Source: Lingula anatina
Lineage: Eukaryota > Brachiopoda > Lingulata > Lingulida > Lingulidae
Reading direction: 5' to 3'
Length of the DNA stretch: 64,000 nucleotides
NCBI RefSeq assembly: GCF_001039355.2
Contig: NW_019775726.1
Span: 124,001-188,000, forward strand
Shown: positions 13,990-26,606 of the stretch, piece after piece
How the letters are laid out: every line of letters begins with the position of its first letter
Numbering within the stretch: the first letter of the stretch is position 1
Translations under genes and position numbers: made by a program
Notes under the pieces: model-generated
The model's input: only the letters and a program-made list of their open reading frames with translations
What the model was told of the DNA's origin: nothing
Databases searched by the model: none

Positions 13990-14340
13990 GCCTGTCTAAT
14001 AGCGTGTGTGTAGAGACCGTGGACTGCAATTAGCTCCTGTATACGGCTGGGCATGCGTTCAACAACGGAATTCTGTTTTGCGGGATATTGTCCCAGGTTT
14101 TGTAAGGCCGTTGGCAGAGTTGGTCCAGATTAGTAGGGGTTGGTTCCCCTCTGCATTGCACATTCCAATTCATGCCACAGGTGCTCATTATTGTCACTAT
14201 CATACCTCAAAGACGGTTGCTTCATCCTCACAATTGGCAAAAAATCAGTCACCATACGAGAACTATGAAGCCTGCAGTATCCCTGAAATAAATTCTTGCA
14301 AATTGGGTGAGATATCTGCATCACATGCTTTCAAAGAAAC
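13990..14340 (-). mobile_element. Tc1/mariner-family transposase relic, C-terminal part
   Basis: Minus-strand translation gives HSSRMVTDFL, NNEHLWHELECAMQRGTNP and, after a frame change, MPSRIQELIAVHGLYTHAI. These match the order of ARPHxAR..TDFL, PIEHLWDELxRRVRxRxNPP and the SMPRRxQAVIxARGGHTRY end of a Tc1-like transposase. Stops and indels are present; only the 3' part of the element is here. Confidence 0.7.
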
Positions 14341-14811
14341 TTTTATCTTCACAATCGATGTTCTAATCACAAATAAGAACTTTCACCAGTTGTTGTGGTG
14401 TCTCGAGCCACATTTCCATCCTTCTTTGAAGTACAACCCAAGCTGAAAATATAAATACAACTCTTAACATCATGTCATAATTGGATAGTTAAATATATTG
14501 AGTGAGAGAGAGACAGAGGAGGGGAATTTGAAAGGGTCTGCTCGACATAATTAAGCATGTTAAACAAAGAAAACACGTAAATGGCATCATTAGCATCTGT
14601 TTCACCAAACATCCGCGTGACCACACGTTGTTTTAAGAAAACCAACTATGTTTTTTTAAATAAAAATATAATAACTTTTCTACATACAGAATGTGGAAAA
14701 CTGCCCTTACATTTGCTTGTCCAGTGCGACCAAAACAATGAACTTAACAACAACGTAGGTTTACCTCTGCTTATGAAAATATTAATCTCTTTCTAAAATA
14801 TGTGCATGTTC

Positions 14812-17800
14812 TTACATTTTCCTGTCAAGCACGACGTCCCATTCTTCCACGGTCTGCAGAAGTGGTTTGTTCAGGGTCTCAGGAACCAGGAGAATCAGGA
14901 ACCCTGTGCAGATGGCCACTGCGCCCCAAATAATGAAAGGAAGAGGTCTGTACACACGGCCTAGGAATAGAATCTGAGGGGTGATTACGGCGCCAAGCCT
15001 GGCGACCGACGAACAAAAACTCAAACCCATGTGCCTATGAAAAAAGAAAAGATAAAAACAGGTCACATATGTATATGTGAATATATTTATTTCATTTGTA
15101 TAGAAAAATACGTGATTTGATATACACAAAAACAGTTGCCACTTTGCAGGCAAAGACAAAGTAACAAAATAGATGCATTTTAAATTGTAAATAATAACCC
15201 GTTACATGTCAGGCGTTAATGAACAGAATAATTACGTATGAAGGCTAGCATAATTTATACCAATGGACGACAATGATTCAACCTTATCAACCACAGAACT
15301 TACAAAGAACTAAAATCTGCGTGTGCCATAATCATATGTTTATTTCAATACCATTTTTGCATTTAAAAAGGGAGCCTTAGTTAATAAATTCTTCACTTTT
15401 ATAGTTGCCCTTTTTATTTAAACTATTCTTAAGAATACTGAGGTAATATAATAAGTACCTGATAACAGTTGGGTAACTCTCTACTAAAAACATTCCGAGA
15501 ACCGCCTTCGACAGAGTGATCAGCATTTTTCCGAGTGCGGCACATGCAATGGTGAGATAGAACATGCCTGAAAAGAAACCAGGATCGGCATATTATTCCT
15601 TCCGTCAATCTAACTATTCCATCCTGCAGATGTGGAGATTTAACACCATAATATAGCTCACAGCAACAAATCTCATCAGCAGTACAGTTTGCTGAGTTTT
15701 TAAAGTGAAATATTACTTTGATTTCATACCAAAACAAACTGAAACATATCGTGAAACAACGCGTTTCCCAAATTTACACTATTATTTAACCTTTCCATTC
15801 AGTTGGTTTATTTAGGCATATCACTTAGTCGCACGTCTGTCCATAATTACTTGTTGGAATCAGTCCAGAGGCAATACAAAGACTGCCACCCAGACAGATT
15901 GTCCCAAAGATCGTCTTCCGTCGTCCCAATTTGTCTATGCAGAAGGCGGCTGCCAATAGCCCTGGGATATCTGCTGCTCCAAGTAGGGCAAAACTGAGAT
16001 ATAGACTACCTCCTAGACCCTTGGCATTCAGAGTTAAACCATAATAGCACATCATATTCACCATCCTTTGGAGGAAAACAAAAAAAAAATCTCACCTAGC
16101 TATGTCGACATTTTGAATTATACACATGAAATCATAGGCTTTGAAAAGTACATAGAAAGTACCACACGGTCTTTTGAAATGCCATTAACCAAACCGCTCT
16201 CTGTATAAAACAAATTGCGATTATTACAAAAATTTTAAAAGGTATAAATATGGTAACTTAAATATTCAATTCTTTTTTAAAAGATTGGAAAACCTTAAGA
16301 AACCGTTGAAAGTACCCAGTATAAGAGAGTCCTCAAAGTATACAGTATTATTCTAATGATAGATTTAGAGTAGGTACGGTCGATATATCAATCTGCTCAA
16401 TATTGAATATCGAAACACCATATTTCATGTGTGTGCGCCATTTCCCAGCAAACACAGAACGTTTTATAACGTTACCATAACGTCACTATAACGTTCTTTG
16501 TTTATATAAACGTTACGGTAACGTTATAATAACGTTCTGTGTTTGATTGTTNTGTTCACGTAACCATACATTCGTTTTCCGCTCTCTTGGACTGATGTTC
16601 AACATAATTCTTTCCATCTTTCTCTGAGCTACTTGTAGCTTGTGTTCCATGGAAGCATTCAGTGCCCAGGTCTCTGAACCATAGGTGATTGCCGGCAGCA
16701 CACAAGCATTGAACACTTTCTTTTTCAGGCAGGTAGGAAGGTTGCTCTTGAAGATGTTATTGTGCTTCCCATATGCTGCCCATCCTGCTTTTATCCTTCG
16801 TTGGATTTCTTTCTCCAGTGTTCGATCACTAAGGCTGAACCGTTGCCCAAGGTATATATACTCTTCTACTGCTTCTATCGCTTTGGTGTTGACTTTAAGA
16901 TTTAGATCGACCTAACTCCCTGGGGGTTCACGCTAAATTGCAGTCAGCTGAGCAGGCACCATAGTTAATTACCCCCTTACAGCTTTTAGTAGGCTGGACA
17001 GACGCTTAAGCCGGCCAAGCTGACAGTAATCTAGTGAGACTCCCCACTGGGATAGATCGATCTAAAAATCTATGGAAATGGGGTGAAACTGTAACTGAGA
17101 GATCGGATGAGTAAAAACAAAAGAGCTAACTTATATAACTTATATATCAGCTTATACATATGGTGGCAGTTATGACTGCCCTCTACAGTGTATGTCCGCA
17201 GTCGTGTGTCAGGAGACCCCGTCTGCATGGGGAATATAGGATGTAGTCTTCAACGACCAGGGGAGAGATTACTGCAGTCGGTGAACCAATAAAGCACCCA
17301 TGAAAAGGTGAAAGAATGACGTCACTATCCAGGGCATTAGATTGGCCTTCGTCAAATCTCTCCAACCGATTAAATGATCACTGACCCTTTAGGTGATCCA
17401 CCAGTAACCAACATAAGTCCTCGTGAAGAGGAGTGAGTCTGGACATCGGGTCACCGAATGTATATAACAGGTGCATTACCTATATCAAATTGTTACACCA
17501 CTTCTTATAATTACACTGTAGAGAATTATCGAAACTTGGCTTTGTACAACACTGTCCATTTCTGTACAGGACGACGTTCAATGTGGTGCCAGTAATATCT
17601 TTGGCATTGGATCACGTTTCATATTAGAGTGAAAGTTCTTGTTAAATATTTTAATATTAACAAACTTTTCTTAACGTTTTAACAAGATATACATAAACAG
17701 TACTTGATTTGTCATTTGTGCTTTTCCCTATTGTTGAATGACCACTTTTACTTGGTCTAAAAAACCACCAAAAAATAAAAAAACATCACAATTTTGATCA

Positions 17801-19770
17801 AATGCCTTGAAGTATATTGAAACAAAGTTAAAAAATAAGAGAAATCTCACGTGCAAACGCTTGCGCTCGATACTTACCCAACGTGTACATGGCGAGGTAG
17901 GCGCTTGAATCAGCGGCGCCTTGGATTACGTACAGAAAGCTGAAAACAAGCATGTTAGGAGCAAAAGCCAGAGCTATTCCAGATAACACCTGAATACAAA
18001 TGCTGGCTAGGAAGACGGGACGACGGCCAAATCTAAAAAAATTGAAAAAAATAAAAATAAACATTAACTGGTGCACCAAAAGGGAGAAACAATTACGCTG
18101 CCTACAGTGTATATACCGTACCTGCATTTATAGTTAAATTGGAAACTTGTAATTTTTACGAGTATTATTTTAACAATCGATGACATGGGGTTTGGCTTTG
18201 TTTACATTTAAAATTCAATAAGCGAGACGGAAGTTTACCTAATACCTGCGTTATTTTTCAAAATTGTTATACAATAAATCATGTCAAACGTTAAAACCAC
18301 GATTGATAGACTAAATAATTTTTTATCTTTGGGATGGATCAAATTGATAAGTTGGCGACTCTCTCTAAACAGGGTGGTAATGGAATTTGTTTTTGTTTTT
18401 AAACATATGATGTATGGCGGGAGTAGCAGCTATATTTAAGGGCCGGTCGAGAATTTCATGTGGGGGTTTGGGAATGTTAAATCCACAATGAGTGCGACTT
18501 TTGAGCATAAAAAACAAAAGAAAAACAGCGTAAATATTTTGCCTGGGGTCAATTGCGAGTATTCCTCAATTTCCAAACATATACCCAATGTATCTTTCCA
18601 CTAAAAATCGATTTCCTCACAATAAAGGTAGCCCTCTTTTACCCACTTATCAATTTTGTCTGGCTTTCTACAGATCTAGATACAAACTTACTGAAAAGAA
18701 AACCAAGCAAACTTATATTTTCTCTTCCTTGCATTTATGATTAGAATCATAAGCGGTTACGAGCACTTTACACTGGTGGATCAAGTCTTCTTATGAGGGA
18801 GTGATAAGGAAAACTATTAAGCGAGTGAAGCTCGGTAAATATGTAATATGGACGAGGAAAATATGTCAGGTAAAACTGTAATGACTGATTATTGGAAGCG
18901 TGGGTGTATGAAACGAAGAACATAGACCACAATTTTGGACTTTGTATGCCTACCTGTCAGACAGCCAGCCGGTGAGAAAGAGAGATAGTAATTTCCCAGA
19001 AAAGAAAACTGAATTGCAAGTACTGATTTGCCATGCATTCTCACAACCAAGATCAAACTGAAACAAGAATCAAATTTTTTTTTACTTCTTTTACGATGAT
19101 AAAGATTTGACAATGGACATGTATTCTTTTAACACGAAAAAGATAACTTCACTTTAAAAATTATATTAAATAGGGCCTAGAATATCGATATAACATTGAA
19201 GCGGTATGCTCATCATACAGTATCAAACAGGAAAATTGTACTTCTTAAAAATGAAAAACAGTCCATTCAGCCCTATTTAAAATTTACCTCTGACACGATG
19301 GTCGACTCATACTGGCCAGAGCTGTACACCCTTCCTTCTGGACACGGTGCTGAACTTGGTGGACCAGCCTGGTTATTACTCCCTTTGTAGTTGATGGCCG
19401 TCCAAGACGTGTTGGTGTTATTTTTCAAGGCTGTGCCATAGTAAAATGAATCATTTGCAAGAAACCACGTTGCTGTATACATGTACCGTTCATCGAATGT
19501 ATACAGCTTGCAAGAACTCCTTTCACCTTTGTCTGTGTATGGTATGGTTAGATTCAGCAGTTCCTCCTGCGAAACATTCCCATATTTACTGGTGACAACA
19601 TCGACGTATGCTGACGGTATCTTGCAGTGATGGTTAGGCTCTATGCCGTAAAACACAATACCAACTGTGGATGTAACAGAGTAAACTGCAACTATGCATA
19701 GTAAGGCATATCTCTGCCTTTGATATGTTCCAAGTTCTCCCAGTATTTTCAGCAAGTCGTCGAAGTTCAT
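14812..19770 (-). CDS. SLC22-family transporter, copy B (tandem duplicate, two internal exons missing)
   Basis: Second SLC22 copy, very similar to copy A. Exons in transcript order: 19770-19288 (ATG at 19770), 19057-18954, 18032-17878, 16065-15851, 15567-15459, 15034-14812 (stop at 14812-14814). Sizes 104, 155, 215 and 109 bp fit the family. Motifs seen: MNFDDLLKILGELGTYQRQR start, GRRPVFLAS after exon 2, IDKLGRRK in the 215-bp exon, VESYPTVIR in the 109-bp exon and a final PETLNKPL segment. The exons equivalent to copy A's 169-bp and 228-bp exons were not found between 17878 and 16065; that interval holds an RTE-like fragment and palindromic repeats. Splicing over the hole shifts frame and gives a stop within a few codons, so this copy is either a pseudogene or misassembled (an isolated n lies at 16552). 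Similar intron flanks suggest a fairly recent duplication. Confidence 0.8.
16449..16545. repeat. AACGTT-rich inverted-repeat element
   Basis: Perfect 15-bp inverted ends CAAACACAGAACGTT (16449-16463) and AACGTTCTGTGTTTG (16531-16545) enclose several AACGTTA(T/C) words in both directions. A small fold-back element within the interval where SLC22 copy B has lost exons. Confidence 0.75.
16556..16905 (-). mobile_element. RTE-like non-LTR retrotransposon fragment (end of reverse transcriptase)
   Basis: A continuous minus-strand frame reads EYIYLGQRFS, KEIQRRIKAGWAAYGKHNNI, then KKKVFNACVLPAITYGSETW and QRKMERIMLN, the order found at the end of RTE/BovB-type reverse transcriptases. The 5' side is cut at the palindromic element beginning at 16899. 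Truncated and inactive. Confidence 0.78.
16899..17071. repeat. Palindromic (fold-back) MITE-like element, family P1 copy 1
   Basis: Starts GATTTAGATCGACCTA and ends TAGATCGATCTAAAAATC, inverted ends. Inner arms also pair (CCCTGGGGG...AAATTGCAGTCAGCT against the GACAGTAATCT...CTCCCCACTGGG side). The central part GTTAATTACCCCCTTACAGC and the following AGTAGGCTGGACAGACGC are shared with the copies at 37.7 and 49.8 kb. Confidence 0.8.
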
Positions 19771-22119
19771 GTTGTAGCAGTGTTCTTGGACCCTTCCGTT
19801 TGAGCAAAGTAAGCAATGATGTCAACCTTGTTAAAAAAGTGAACTGAGAGGTGAAAGAGAACCTTTAAATACGAAAACAAATCGATGTTTCAAGACAATT
19901 ATACTGAATGTAAACAAAGTATGAGTAAATGCATTTACGTGTCTATCGAAATGTCAGTTGACAAAATACACATTTCTTAAGTATAAAACTATATCAAAAT
20001 ACATGTGTCAATATATGAACATATTAACACTGTCTCTTTAAGGCCGCATTCAGAACAATTTGATCCGCGGACAAACAGGTAATATAAATATGGCCGACCC
20101 ACTTAAAAGCTTGCCGCGCAATCCCCTAATAGACACTGAATAGATTCCCTGGGGAATTACGCAACAAGTAGATTTGTTAGTCCAATGTTGTGAACGCGAC
20201 CTAAGAGTGTCCCGGGCCCCGTAGGAGCCCCCAACACCATTCCACCCCTATATACCTATAACTATAAATACCCATTTCAGTGTACATCACATGTAAATAA
20301 TAACTATTGGCTCACCTATCACTCAATTGATCGCTAAACCTATCCAAGTTGCCCTTTCAAGCCACTGGCACATGTACCGGTATCTTACTACCAAACTCCT
20401 TCCCGGAAAGGCAAAGATTGTATCCCGCTATCCTTTGCACAAAGGAGTGACCTACATGCACGTTTGTCGTACCTTCTGATTAAATAGCATACAAAATTAA
20501 AGTATCAGCGATACAATAATTTTGTAACAGACTACTAGCGCACCCTGTGGTCAGAGAGTACGTCTGTTGCTACTTTCAGTGGCATGTGATGTAGCTACCT
20601 GAAGGGTTCTGAATATAGCAGTCACACGGAACAATGAACCCACTCTATAAAATTCTTCTTCGCCCTCACTGTAGCCTGGTGGATGATTCTAAAAATAGGC
20701 TTATAAGGTAATTTTCTTCAACAACCTGTATTTACTTTTGATATTGTCCAATAAACCGAGTGGACTGTAATTTTGAACGAGGGCGCTAAAGTCGGCGAAA
20801 GGTGCGGAAATACATTTCAGCTAAGTTTTCATTATTTAATCGATAATCACATTTATTTAAAGACGACATAGGCCCCAAAAATGTAGATCAAACTAACTTT
20901 TAAATAAACATTTAATTTTGAAGGTTACGAAACAAGGAATGATTTCGATTCATAATCATAATCTGATATGGAGTATTTGGTCGGTCATATTCCCACATAC
21001 ATGTATGTTAAACTTTTATTTGCCTTGTCATATGATGTCACACATAATACTGCATTTCATATTTCTGCAAATACATATCAATTTAAATCATTATTTTTGT
21101 TTCACACATGTAGTCGTCAAGGCGCAAGCTAAATGATAAATAGAATATTTGTAAAAATGTAAAAACGTAAAAAAAAGCATCGTATATTCTTTATCATGTG
21201 CGACGCGTATCTTTTGGCTTATTTGATATCAGTTATAAATCTATCTATCATTTATAAATTGTCTTCCAAAGCTAATTAAAATATTATTGATGTCAATATG
21301 CATTGCCCATAAAGTATAGCTACCTGTAATAGCCTGAAATAAAAGCGCGTTCTGAAAAATAGTACGTCTACTTTATGCATGAATGCTCTGCTGGAGAAGC
21401 TGGCGGTTCACATGTGTGGGCAATGCCCTATACACATAAATACTGGCAAATATCATTTCATTTTGATTTCTACTCCACAACCCATGTATATTCACTGTTT
21501 TATTCATGATAAATATTTTATTTTTGGCATACAAAAAAAAAAGGAAGCTATTGAAAAAAGTCAGACGATGTGCGAGTTTGTTAGAAGCCAGCGCACCTTA
21601 ACCTTATATTACAGGGAAGGGGTGTTAAACCAGCGTATGTGTATTGTTACAAAGCAGTTGCTAGAAATCTAACAGGAGTGATAAAACCCTCATATATGCC
21701 GCTGCCTAACCCGCCGTTGATCAGACTGCTGCATCTACCGTCATCTGTACGTCGAGTTCTCATATGGAAGTTATTAGATGGTCATTGTGCATTTCTTGCT
21801 ATCACATTACATCACAGAACGAGGATTTTCCGGCTGCTAAGGCTAAATACCACAGTATATGTGTTAAGCCCACTTTACACTGAGTTGAGGCATTTGTGCG
21901 TCCCTTCTACGACAATATAAAGATATGTACAGGCAGTCGTGTCTCTGTGTAAATGCTCCTGTGACCCTGGTGCATCCTTTGAACGACCAAGGTTAGAATT
22001 TTCCTGTATAAATACGAGCGACCTGTGCGTCCATCGAGCAATTTGCCTGCATCCCCTGTGCGATTAGACGACGCAGGCGACCCTTGAGCGAGGATTAGGC
22101 ACATTGAGAATCTTCTTTG
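19771..22119. other. Intergenic DNA upstream of SLC22 copy B
   Basis: No supportable gene or recognisable element; short open frames only. A T- and A-rich stretch with ordinary composition. Confidence 0.5.
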
Positions 22120-24464
22120 TAGTCTAGATGACTGGTGCAAAAATTGCTCAAAAGGTGGAAAAAGCATGAAACTTGGCACAAATGTTCTTTGGACTATGCT
22201 GATCATTTTCAAGGGTAGTGCCCAAAATTTCAAAGCGTTGCTTAGCAACCGTTGCTAAGGAAGTGATTTACCTTAGTAAAAAGCTAATTGGACCTTTCTT
22301 GTTCAGTTTAAATGATTTGAAAAGGCTTTTAATAATGTTTCAAGCCATCAGAACTATCACTATACTGTTTTAAGACATTAAATACCCAAGTAAACCATTG
22401 CAACAGTTGCTAGGCAGCATATTACCCTAGCAACAAGTATTTAACATTATATATTTAAGTATATACATTTAATAATATATATACAGATATCTCTGTATCT
22501 GACATACTCTCCAGTTCTTTCCCCTCTTTCTGTTCCCATTCTACATATACTAACATGTTTCTTCATTATTAAGATAGGTACATAAATAGTGTATGCTTGC
22601 ACAAACCCAAATACAAATATCTCTGGAGATCTATCAATGACCACACCTAAATTATCTTTAGTGGGGCAAATGATGCACATCCAAACATTTTTTACAGGCG
22701 GACAAGCCCAAAAGCCGTACAGAATATTTTCTCTAGCAGTATTGCAAAATTCTCAAATTCATAAGATGAGCATAAGTATTGAATATTCTATGATTTATTC
22801 TGAATTTGAGCAACTTCATTTTCTTGTGATCTGTTTCTTAAATGTTTGTTCCCAATTATCAGTACTGAAGGTTTTTTTTAAATATGTCTGCCATTCACCC
22901 ACACCTTTATCTGGTGATATTATATGGCTTTGGGGGATTTTTTGCGAAAAAAATATCTGGATGGTTGGGTAACTTGTTTAATTGAGTCTTGGAATGGTAT
23001 GAGTAATTTCCTTCCATGGGGAGAGATAGCCATTCAGATGGCAAGCTCTTTTGGATGCTGAATTAGCCCAGAAAGTTAGTGTTAAGGTTGATTTTTTGTT
23101 CCTCTAGACAGCGGGGATTTCAAATGTCATTTATAATATCATTGATGTTTAAAAAAAACATTTTTACACCATCTTTTATGGAAAATAGTTTTTCAGTTTC
23201 TTTCAATTTTTTTAGTTTTGACATAATGTTTGTGATAGGATTTCATCTGGGGTAAAATTGAAATTTTCCTGAATTTCACTCAAAGAACCAATAATCTTTG
23301 CCAAAAGGGATAAGAAGTGGGGGGGGGGGGGGGGGGGGGGGCTGGTAGGAGAGTTTATACATGCATTACGTAAGATGAGAAATACTAAAGGTTTAACCAC
23401 TTATGACTTTCCTATTATTGAAAGGTTTCTCAGAGACCAGATTTCCAAGATATTTTTCATTTTGTTCAAAATTTTTCTAAAGTTCTAAGTTTTTTCATAT
23501 TGTATTTTGTCAGTTTATATTCTCTACAGAGTAACTTAAATCCACCTGCATGGTTCTATTTTAATTGTTTTTGTTAATGAAGTTGAAAAGTTTCTGTTCA
23601 CACCCAAGAGCTGTTAGATGCCATGTCTTACCTACACCAAGGCTGCTCTACAACAACATAAGAGTATTCTTGCGAGATGAACATATCTGAATCAGCACTA
23701 CGGTGCTATGTCATCAGATACCTCACTCTGGTTGGACTTGTGCGGAACAGTGGACCCTTGTGGACACATTTGCCAGAAGCTATTGACCTGCCCAGAGTTG
23801 CTCCAGTGTGCATGTAGGTGCAGATGTAGAGGCTGACAATGTGCAAGGGCAAAATGCACTGTATATTGCACATACAAGGGAGAATTTAACGTCTTAACCA
23901 TTGCAAAGTTTTATAAAGAGCCGTAAAGTGATAAAAGCATAGAAATGACTGGTTACTAACTTTGAACATGCTGCATTAAGTATCCGCACTGGCAATGTTT
24001 TTGATCGGATGTGTGTAAACATCACACAACTGTTTCAACTTACTGGATTAAAAGTATGAACATCTTGCTCAAAAGTGTAGTTCTTAGCTAGTATTATAGA
24101 TTTGCCCTACTTAATAGACTGACGAACTTTAAATGCTTGTTGCTAGGGTAATATGCTGCCTAGCAATCGTGACTAAGGTTAATTTGGGTTTTAATTGCCT
24201 AAAAATAGTCTAGTGATAGTTCTGATGCCCTAAAACATAGTTATTAGCATTTCTAAACTATTTAAACTGGACAAGAAAGGTCTAAATAGCTTGTTACTAA
24301 GGAAATTCACTTCCATGGCAATGGTTGCTAAGCAACGCTTTGAAATTTTGGGCACTGCCCTTGGAAATGATCAGCATAGACCAAAGAACATTTGCGCCAA
24401 GTTTCATGCTTTTTCCACATTTTGAGCAATTTGGCCAAAATATAGCACCAGTCATCCAGACTAT
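22120..24464. mobile_element. 2.3 kb structure bounded by inverted arms of about 325 bp
   Basis: The arm 22120-22443 reappears in reverse complement at 24130-24464, with many substitutions and small indels. Shared blocks include AAAAAGCATGAAACTTGGC, CCAAAATTTCAAAGCGTTGC, CATCAGAACTATCACTA and GCAGCATATTACCCTAGCAA. The spacer of about 1.7 kb has no supportable coding frame and a G-run at 23319-23341. This may be a non-autonomous fold-back transposon or two independent insertions of one repeat. Confidence 0.65.
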
Positions 24465-24597
24465 TGAGCCACTCCCATACAGTGACAAAAAAGCTGTAAA
24501 TGAATCTGTAAAGGAAACAAAGGTGATTAAATATAGCTGCGAAAATCCATCACTCCCATTCAAAATATAATGTATAACAATACTGTTCAACAACCAC

Positions 24598-25097
<500 letters not shown>

Positions 25098-25399
25098 TCC
25101 TATTATATCACACAAATAGGTTTCACTGGTCCCAGCAAGACAATTTTCTTTGTGCATTTTAATACAATCTTGGTTGAAAAGCAAAGACTGACACAATAAT
25201 AGTTATACATCTTGATTTGAGTCTTCAACTACTTTCAATAACACATACTTAGGTTCCGACTTTTTCTAGCACTTGTGAATATGAAAAATTTAGTATGAAG
25301 CATAATTAAGTTTTTAATTCTATTCCTACTACCAAAAATAAATTCAACAGGCACTATTTTTATAACAAAACCTGTAGTTTGTCTTTACCAATGTTCAAC

Positions 25400-26055
25400 T
25401 TCAGTCCGGAATTTTTTCTCTAATTCACAGTCACAAAAAGATGCTTTATAGTTTCGCAGTAAGCATTACAAAAACTGCAGCAGTTTAAAAGAGTAATATC
25501 TTATAAACATTTCTTTGAGAGACTGGTAACCAATGAAGATCGCGGAGTACTGGTATGATGTGGTGAGACTTCTGAGTTTTTCGTAAGAGACGAGCTGCTG
25601 AATTCTTAATAGACTGAAGTTTTTCCATTTAAAAGTTAGGTATTCCGAACAATAGGCTGTTGCAATAACCGAGTCTAGAAGTCACAAATGCCTGGATGAT
25701 TAGCTCTGTTTGCTTGCTGTCAATAGGGTGAAGAATCTTAGATATTCGTTGCAGACTAAAATGATGATTTACACACTTTGTTAATGTGTGATGTCATATC
25801 ACATTTGTTTTTGAAAATTACACCCAGGTTTCTAAATTTCGTGCTTGTTGTGATAACAGAATCTCCAGCTCTGATACTGTCTAGTATGGTGCTGTCTCTG
25901 GAAAACTTAGAGTTGAAATGGACCAATTCAGTTTTATCATCATTGAAGACAAAGTAGTTAGACTTGAGCCAAGAACTAAGTCCATACACACACGCCTCAA
26001 TAGTTGCTTTTTCATCATAAGGATTTTCACATATAACATATGTTATTTTCAACAA
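25400..26055 (-). mobile_element. L2/CR1-like non-LTR retrotransposon fragment (end of reverse transcriptase)
   Basis: Minus-strand reading gives SWLKSNYFVFNDDKTELVHF, SVITTSTKFRNLGVIFKN, MTSHINKVCKSSF, then after a frame change SLQRISKILHPIDSKQTELI, QAFVTSRLGYCNSLLFGIPN, and LRDLHWLPVSQRNVYKILLF, the standard order for L2/CR1 reverse transcriptase. Stops, one frameshift and a missing 5' part (no catalytic YADD block) make it dead. Confidence 0.85.
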
Positions 26056-26575
26056 GAGTCCCCGTGGAGTTAGTGTGCATTAGCTATTGCGACTAAACTC
26101 ATTCTGAACGGCCCCTTTGTCTGCCTGTCTGTGCATTTGTCATTCTGTTAGTATCAGCTTCCCCATGCATGTCCTTTATCACCAAATCGAATCGAGGTGC
26201 AGTTACTACAAACAGCATGCAATTTAAATATTTCAAAAATCACGTAGCTTCAATCACATTCCTCCCATGATCTATGTTCTCACATGTCAAAATGACCCTC
26301 CAACCCCCTTTGTCTTTTTGTAATAAAACTTGTGCTCGACGGGGAAGAAGAACTTTCTGCCAATATATTGCTGCCTTATCTGTCAGCATATTTCAGGGAT
26401 AGGCTCGTCCACACAACATTCTACAATATTGAGACCGATAACTTGGCTACTTCACATAATACCATTCATATAGTATTTTTATATCATACCATTTGAAAAC
26501 GTTTCAAAAGACAACATTTTTTAAAAATAAAATCTCCTTGTGAATTTCAATTATTTGTATTTTTCAACGGTATTA

Positions 26576-26606
<31 letters not shown>

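Noticed and set aside
21639-21920. 93-residue plus-strand frame
   Set aside because: No recognisable motif and no exon boundaries; likely chance in repeat-rich DNA.
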